Shown here: positions 58,831 through 64,000 of the stretch, one piece after another
Position numbering within the stretch: the stretch's first letter is position 1
Layout of the letters: each line of letters begins with the position of its first letter
Source: Garcia nutans
Lineage: Eukaryota; Streptophyta; Magnoliopsida; Malpighiales; Euphorbiaceae
Direction of reading: 5' to 3'
NCBI GenBank assembly: GCA_947685225.1
Contig: CANTUV010000053.1
Span: 5,131,501 to 5,195,500 of the forward strand
DNA length: 64,000 nt
Translations under genes and position numbers: made by a program
The notes under the pieces: generated by a model
Told to the model about the DNA's origin: nothing
Databases searched by the model: none
Seen by the model: only the letters and a program-made list of their open reading frames with translations

Positions 58831-59686
58831 TGACGCGGACCCTTAGCAACGATGGCAGCAAACCCAACGTATAACAATGGTAGAGAACTCCTTGAAACTT
58901 GATAATCACCTCCTAAGGAACCCAACGCCTATAAAGAGACGCGAACTCACTATGATTGAAGGATTTAGTTGGTAAGAAGAAGGAAAACGCCACAACTCTT
59001 GTTGATAAGTAAACCTAATTCTTGATGCAAAGAAAGAATTAAAGAATCCACTCTAATCTCTCTCACACGAAAATTCACAAGAAGAACTTGTAGAAGAATT
59101 CGAAAATTTTTTATTAATTGTTGTATGTCAAATTTGGCCTAATAGTGCCCTTAAATAAGGGTTACAAAATTCCTAATTGCATATGGAAAATTAAGACTAA
59201 AACATTCCTAATTGCATAAGGAAAACATTCCTAATTGCATAAGGAAAACATTCCTAATTGCATAAGGAAAAACATTCCTAATTGCATAAGGAAAACATAA
59301 AGTAATCCTAATCCAATAAGGAAAATATAAAGTAATCCTAATCCACTAAGGAAAATATAAAGTATGGAAACAACCAAACTAATCCCTTCAATATAAGAAA
59401 CGCCCCAATCTATTTGGGCTGTCCATGGGCCTTAAATTACATCCCAAGGCTTTATATGAACCCCCATGGACCTTTCTTTAGCTAGCCTTTAGCTTCCACA
59501 CTAAGCATCATAATCAGCTTTGGTGTGCCTTCTTTAAGCTCTATCTCCATCTTCTTAAATGATAATTCGTGAAGCTCTTTGGAAATCTCTTCTTGAATAT
59601 GCAAAGCCATACTAGCTTGATATCTCTTTGCCTTGCTCCTAGTGATTGGTCCACTTGCTAGCTTCAAGGGATCCTTTCTTGCATCA
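58831..59686 (-). repeat. 3' LTR of element F
   Basis: 856 bp, plus-strand TGACGCGGACCC to TTTCTTGCATCA. The left ~500 bp is nearly identical to block E's LTRs, including five copies of the ~23-base CATTCCTAATTGCATAAGG unit (59168-59300). The right part (U3) is unlike E and encodes the end of pol. Confidence 0.85.
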
Positions 59687-62238
59687 TTCTCCCCCTCTTC
59701 AAAAAGATTTGTCCTCAAATCTGCATCATCAAAAGGAGAAAGATCACTTACATTGAAAGTAGCACTAATATTATACGTACCTGGTAAGTCGATCTTGTAG
59801 GCATTGTCATTAATCTTCTCCAGCACTTGGAATGGGCCATCTCCTCTAGCTTGCAACTTGTTCTTCCTTTGGTTAGGAAACCTCTCTTTTCGAAAATGCA
59901 CCCAAACCCAATCTCCTACTTGAAACTTCATCTCACGTCTCCCTCTATTTGCAGAATCAGCATATCTCTTGCTCCTTTTCTCAATATTCGCCCTTGCTTT
60001 CTCATGCATCTCTTTCACCAATTTAGCTTTCTTCTCACCATCTAAACTAACAAGCTCATGAGAAGGTAAAGAAACAAGATCCAAAACTGTTAGTGGGTTA
60101 AAACCATAAACAAGCTCAAAAGGTGAATATCCTGTAGAAGAATGAATAGCACGATTATAAGCAAACTCAATAAATGGCAAACAATCTTCCCAAGAACTCA
60201 AATTTTTACCCACTAAAGCTCTCAACATGGTACCTAAAGTTCTGTTTACTACTTCTGTTTGTCCATCCATTTGAGGATGACAAGTGGTGGAAAATAACAA
60301 CTTGGTACCTAACTTTCCCCAAAGCACACGCCAAAAGTGAGATAAAAACTTGGTGTCTCTATCAGAAACTATGGATTTTGGTATCCCATGAATTCGAACC
60401 ACCTCCCTAAAGAAGAGTTCAGCCACTAAACTAGCATCATCACTCTTATGACATGGGATAAAGTGTGCCATCTTACTAAACCTATCAACAACCACAAATA
60501 TGCTATCTCTCCCCCTCTTAGTCCTTGGTAATCCTAAAACAAAGTCCATACTAATGTCCATCCAAGGAGAACTAGGAACGGGTAATGGCATATACAAACC
60601 ATGAGGCATAGACTTAGACTTAGCCTGCTTACAAGCCAAACAAGCCTTACAAATCCGAATTACATCCCTTTTCATATTCGGCCAATAAAAGTGTTCATTT
60701 AGCATGTCTAAAGTCTTATCAACTCCAAAATGCCCCATCAAACCCCCACAATGTGATTCTAATACTAGCAAATCTCTCATAGAACATCTAGGCATGCATA
60801 ATTTCGAACCTTTAAACAAAAATCCATCATGTCTATAGAAAGAATTAAAAGCACCATGCTCACAAGCATCATAAACATTGCCAAAATCAGAATCACCAAC
60901 ATATAAGTCCTTTATACATTCAAATCCAAGCAATTTAGTACTCAAAACATTAAGTAAAGCGTACCTCCTTGAAAGTGCATCTGCCACTACATTGTCTTTA
61001 CCTTGCTTGTATTTGATCACATAAGGAAACTTCTCAATCTTCATAACCCATTTTGCATGTCTTTTATTCAACTTGCCTTGCCCTCTCAAATGCTTTAATG
61101 ATTCATGGTCTGAATGGATCACGAATTCCTTGGGCAGCAAATAATGCTCCCATACTTCCAATGCTCTCACCAAAGCATATAGCTCCTTGTCATAAGTTGA
61201 ATAATTCAGCTTTGCTCCATTAAGCTTTTCACTAAAGTATGCAATGGGCTTCTTCTCTTGCATCAAAACAGCTCCAATACCTACACCAGAAGCATCACAT
61301 TCAATTTCAAAAGTAGAATCAAAGTTAGGTAAAGCTAAAACGGGTGTAGTAGAAAGCTTCTCTTTTAAAGCATCAAATGCTTCTTGTTGCTCCTTGCCCC
61401 AAACGAATCCCACTTCTTTCTTGATTATGCTAGTCAAGGGGGCTGCCAATGTAGAGAAATTAGGGACAAATCTCCTATAGAAGCTTGCCAATCCGTGAAA
61501 ACTCCTCACTTCTGTCACACTTGAAGGATTCGGCCACTCTTGGATAGCTTTCACCTTCTCTTGATCAACTTTAATTCCCTGCATACTTACAACAAAACCA
61601 AGAAAAACAACCCTATCTAGACAAAAAGAACACTTCTTAAGCTTAGCATAAAGGTTTTGCTCCCTAAGGATTTCAAGCATTTTCCTAACATGTTCAACAT
61701 GTTCTTCCTCAGTTTTGCTATAAATCAGAATATCATCAAAGTAAATTACCACAAACTTACCTAAATAAGCTCTCAAAACATGGTTCATTAATCTCATGAA
61801 AGTACTAGGTGCATTAGATAAACCAAAAGGCATAACTAACCATTCATACAAACCATATTTCGTTTTGAAGGCAGTCTTCCATTCATCTCCAGGCTTCATA
61901 CGAATTTGATGATAACCACTCATAAGATCAATCTTTGTGAAATATTTTGCCCCATGCAATTCGTCCAACATGTCATCAAGTCTAGGAATGGGATGTCTAT
62001 ACTTCACAGTAATCTTGTTCACAGCCCTACAATCAACACACATCCTCCAAGAACCATCTTTCTTGGGTACTAATAAGACTGGAACGGCATAAGGACTAAG
62101 GCTTTCGTGAACCAAGCCTTTCTCCAAAAGCTCTTCAACTTGTCTTTGCATCTCTTTTGTCTCCATAGGATTGCTCCTATATGCTGGCCGGTTTGGAATT
62201 GTAGAACCGGGTATGAAGTCAATTTGATGTTCAATCCC
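59482..62238 (-). CDS. Element F pol: RT, RNase H, integrase
   Basis: An 894-residue frame counted from Met 62166, open a further 24 codons back to a TGA at 62239. RT: SWRMCVDCRAVN, FTKIDLMSGYHQ (first Asp ~80), YFDD (142-145). RNase H: DASGVGIGAVLMQ (~291), KELYAL, HSDHESLKHL (~353). Integrase: His/Cys finger (H472, H479, C509, C512), core MDFVLGLP (~541), SDRDTKF (~601-607), GQTEVVNRTLG with the last acidic residue at 638, then the GDGPFQVLEKI tail (~776). C-terminal tail SGPITRSKAKRYQ (838-850). All catalytic motifs look intact. Residues from about 827 lie in the 3' LTR. No premature stop inside this piece. Confidence 0.93.
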   Translation of the reverse strand, partial: GIEHQIDFIPGSTIPNRPAYRSNPMETKEMQRQVEELLEKGLVHESLSPYAVPVLLVPKKDGSWRMCVDCRAVNKITVKYRHPIPRLDDMLDELHGAKYFTKIDLMSGYHQIRMKPGDEWKTAFKTKYGLYEWLVMPFGLSNAPSTFMRLMNHVLRAYLGKFVVIYFDDILIYSKTEEEHVEHVRKMLEILREQNLYAKLKKCSFCLDRVVFLGFVVSMQGIKVDQEKVKAIQEWPNPSSVTEVRSFHGLASFYRRFVPNFSTLAAPLTSIIKKEVGFVWGKEQQEAFDALKEKLSTTPVLALPNFDSTFEIECDASGVGIGAVLMQEKKPIAYFSEKLNGAKLNYSTYDKELYALVRALEVWEHYLLPKEFVIHSDHESLKHLRGQGKLNKRHAKWVMKIEKFPYVIKYKQGKDNVVADALSRRYALLNVLSTKLLGFECIKDLYVGDSDFGNVYDACEHGAFNSFYRHDGFLFKGSKLCMPRCSMRDLLVLESHCGGLMGHFGVDKTLDMLNEHFYWPNMKRDVIRICKACLACKQAKSKSMPHGLYMPLPVPSSPWMDISMDFVLGLPRTKRGRDSIFVVVDRFSKMAHFIPCHKSDDASLVAELFFREVVRIHGIPKSIVSDRDTKFLSHFWRVLWGKLGTKLLFSTTCHPQMDGQTEVVNRTLGTMLRALVGKNLSSWEDCLPFIEFAYNRAIHSSTGYSPFELVYGFNPLTVLDLVSLPSHELVSLDGEKKAKLVKEMHEKARANIEKRSKRYADSANRGRREMKFQVGDWVWVHFRKERFPNQRKNKLQARGDGPFQVLEKINDNAYKIDLPGTYNISATFNVSDLSPFDDADLRTNLFEEGENDARKDPLKLASGPITRSKAKRYQASMALHIQEEISKELHELSFKKMEIELKEGTPKLIMMLSVEAKG
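59687..59700 (-). other. Polypurine tract of element F
   Basis: Minus strand GAAGAGGGGGAGAA immediately before the LTR start TGATGCAAG. It lies inside the pol reading frame. Block E has the related AAAGAAAGGGAGAA in the same place. Confidence 0.8.
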
Positions 62239-62841
62239 TCATAATGGCGGCAAACCACTAGGAAGGTCTTCAGGAAACACATCCTCAAAATCCTGCAACA
62301 AAGACACAAAACTAGAAGGTAAAGAATCAAGAGATTCTTTACTGTCAGCAAGTAACGATTCTTTATACATAATAATGAGTACAGGCTGCCCTATATCTAT
62401 CTCTCTTGCTCTTGCATAAAAAGTATGTTTTGCTTTTTCTTCTTGCTTATTTTCTCTCACCAATGGGCCATTTATTTGTTTGCTTACTTTCTTTTGACTC
62501 TCGGCCTCTTTTCCCTTTCTGCACTCATTCACTTTATTATTTTCTCTTTCCCTACCCTTAGAATTACCCTTGGGTGTTGAAGAAACATCATTGGCCGAAT
62601 TTGAACCCCTTTGATTCTTGCTGGCTGAAACTTCTTTCTCCCTCTCTAGCATCCTCTTTTGATCTTCATACACCTCTTGAGGTGATAATGGTGCTAGAAC
62701 AACCTTCTTTCCTTCATAAGTAAAGGTATACTTATTAGAAAAGCCATCATGTTGTGCCCTTCTATCATGCTGCCATGGTCTTCCTAATAGCAAATGTCCA
62801 GCTTGCATTGGCACTACATCACACAAAACCTCATCTTTATA
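62239..62841 (-). CDS. Element F gag-pol, protease-RT linker between two in-frame stops
   Basis: 200 codons between TGA 62842-62844 and TGA 62239-62241, in the same frame as both neighbours. It begins YKDEVLCDVVPMQAGHLLLG (end of protease), passes through a Lys/Glu/Ser-rich linker, and ends SLLQDFEDVFPEDLPSGLPP, the usual entry to RT. It is not a separate gene; it is the middle of one gag-pol frame cut by two nonsense codons. Confidence 0.85.
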   Translation of the reverse strand, partial: YKDEVLCDVVPMQAGHLLLGRPWQHDRRAQHDGFSNKYTFTYEGKKVVLAPLSPQEVYEDQKRMLEREKEVSASKNQRGSNSANDVSSTPKGNSKGRERENNKVNECRKGKEAESQKKVSKQINGPLVRENKQEEKAKHTFYARAREIDIGQPVLIIMYKESLLADSKESLDSLPSSFVSLLQDFEDVFPEDLPSGLPPL

Positions 62842-64000
62842 TCACCCAATGGAGAATGGTACCTTGACTTGCTTCAACACTTTTACTTCCCCAGCGTCAT
62901 TGAACCATTGCAACTTGTAAGGATTGGGATGTTTAAAATAAGTTAACCCCAATTTATCCACCATTGTAATACTAGCAGCATTGGTACAACTTCCACCATC
63001 AATGATAAGTGTACAAACCTTACCATTCACCAAACACCTAGAGTGGAAAAGATTCTCCCTTTGATCCAAGCCTTCTTCCTTGACTTGAATATTCAAGGCT
63101 CTTCTAGTAACAAGCATCTCTCCATGTTCAGCATTCAAGACTTGATTCTCCCAAGCCTCTTCATCATATTTGGCCCTATCACCACATTCGGCCTCCTCTT
63201 CTTCTTCATGTTCAGATTCTGATTCAATTTCCCCTTCATGGGTAGCAATCATCACCCTCTTATTCGGACATTGAGAGGCAATGTGTCCACTTCCCAAACA
63301 CTTGTAGCATTTAATTTCCCTACTTGGAGTAGGTCTAGAAGGTGTTTCCTTGGCTGTTTTTGCATCCCCATCATTCGGCTTCTTGAAATTAGGTTTGTAG
63401 GAAGAATTCTTTTGGAAAGAACCCTTGTAATCCCCTTTATAGGAACCTCCACTCGAACTTGAACCCTTGAAGTTTGAAAATTTTCCACTAGCTTTAGAGT
63501 AGCCAGTTTTCGAAATAGCTTTATTCTTCAATCTTCTCTCTATCTTCATGGCCTTTTGAACTAACTCTTCCATTGTGTTGAATTCATACATCTCCAATTC
63601 ATTGGCTATGTTCAAATTCAATCCCCCAAGAAATTGTGACATCTTCTTGTCTTCATCTTCATCAATATTTGCCCTAGCCATGATCATCTCCATCTCTTTG
63701 TGGTACTCTTCCACACTTCTTCCACCTTGAACTAGTCTTGCTAGTCGATTGTACAAATCCCGAATGTAGTGAGATGGTACAAATCGGCTTCTCATTAGTT
63801 CTTTCAAGGTTGACCATTCAGGAATAGGCCTCATACCTTTTCCTCTTCTATTAGCTTTCAATTGATCCCACCAAAAGGTAGCATACCCTTTGAACTCTAC
63901 GGCTGCCAAAACTGATTTCTTCTCTTCGGTGTAGTTATGGCATTCGAAAATCTGCTCAACTTTTCTCTCCCATTCTATGAACTCTTCTGCATTGTTCTTC
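62842..64000 (-). CDS. Element F gag and start of protease (5' partial)
   Basis: Open from the window edge to TGA 62842; upstream codons continue past 64000, so no start is visible. Contains the Retrotrans_gag core (ATFWWDQLKANRRGKG, EWSTLKELMRSRFVPSHY, GGRSVEEYHKEME), a Ser/Gly/Lys-rich linker, a CCHC knuckle CYKCLGSGHIASQC (201-214 counting from 63909), an acidic stretch, and the protease active-site loop LIIDGGSCTNAAS (301-313). The DGG form replaces DSG, as is common in this clade. Ends at VPFSIG before an in-frame TGA. Confidence 0.9.
   Translation of the reverse strand, partial: KNNAEEFIEWERKVEQIFECHNYTEEKKSVLAAVEFKGYATFWWDQLKANRRGKGMRPIPEWSTLKELMRSRFVPSHYIRDLYNRLARLVQGGRSVEEYHKEMEMIMARANIDEDEDKKMSQFLGGLNLNIANELEMYEFNTMEELVQKAMKIERRLKNKAISKTGYSKASGKFSNFKGSSSSGGSYKGDYKGSFQKNSSYKPNFKKPNDGDAKTAKETPSRPTPSREIKCYKCLGSGHIASQCPNKRVMIATHEGEIESESEHEEEEEAECGDRAKYDEEAWENQVLNAEHGEMLVTRRALNIQVKEEGLDQRENLFHSRCLVNGKVCTLIIDGGSCTNAASITMVDKLGLTYFKHPNPYKLQWFNDAGEVKVLKQVKVPFSIG

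Larger units (their letters stand above)
58831..64000 (-). mobile_element. Element F: CRM-like chromovirus, nearly intact, 5' end beyond window
   Basis: 3' LTR 58831-59686, then pol and gag on the minus strand up to the window edge. It has gag, zinc knuckle, protease, RT, RNase H and integrase in order. The RT type and the coding overlap with the 3' LTR fit the CRM clade, known for preference for centromeric chromatin. It inserted in the T3 gag; the second LTR and target duplication lie outside the window. Confidence 0.85.

Noticed and set aside
1..64000. tRNA or rRNA genes
   Set aside because: No cloverleaf with A and B boxes or rRNA-like stretch was recognised by eye; matches to tRNA-iMet are primer-binding sites.

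Overview
The window looks like plant nuclear DNA, most likely from a eudicot: it is AT-rich, has one intron-containing plant E3 ligase gene, and is otherwise dominated by Ty3/gypsy LTR retrotransposons of plant clades. I cannot name the species. The only convincing host gene is a three-exon BOI-related (SBP1-type) RING ubiquitin ligase on the minus strand at 3442-4631. Its upstream region carries a TATA box and a cluster of ACGT-type (ABRE/G-box-like), RY-like and TGACGTC motifs. A small non-autonomous hAT-type element lies at 8015-8399.

From 8568 rightwards the window is a nest of retroelements. The outermost is a Tekay/Del-type chromovirus on the minus strand ('B', 8568-49971). It is still bounded by identical 5-bp repeats TTCAT at 8563-8567 and 49972-49976, so about 41 kb lies inside one ancestral insertion. 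Its 3' LTR (left) is split by a solo LTR (9733-12038, duplication AATGG). Its integrase/RNase H region is split by a second Tekay-like element ('A', 14907-25563, flanks AGTAC/AGCAC), complete in layout but broken in coding. Its interior has also lost RT, protease and most of gag, and in their place holds a third Tekay-like element ('C', 26366-34850, right LTR truncated, RT deleted) and a plus-strand Tat/Ogre-like gag-only element ('T1', 34851-46831).

T1 is interrupted by the oddest object here: a 4.6-kb block (39332-43937) with perfect TGCTT duplications whose two outer ends are both U3 ends of the same LTR family in opposite orientation. It contains three LTR copies, two primer-binding sites facing each other and one acidic coiled-coil ORF. 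It looks like an aberrantly reverse-transcribed copy of a non-autonomous CRM-like element ('E').

Right of the nest come a second Tat/Ogre-like gag-only element on the minus strand ('D', 50114-58133) with a tandem-repeat-rich 3' untranslated region, a head-to-head fragment of the same family ('T3', 58134-58830), and a nearly full-length CRM-like chromovirus ('F', 58831 to beyond 64000, minus strand). F's gag-pol frame is interrupted by only two in-frame TGA codons, and its last ~67 codons lie inside its 3' LTR. F shares LTR R/U5, primer site and polypurine tract with E, so an F-like element is the natural source of enzymes for E.

Most other open frames in the window are shadows of these elements or low-complexity artefacts. 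No rRNA, tRNA, CRISPR or bacterial features were seen.
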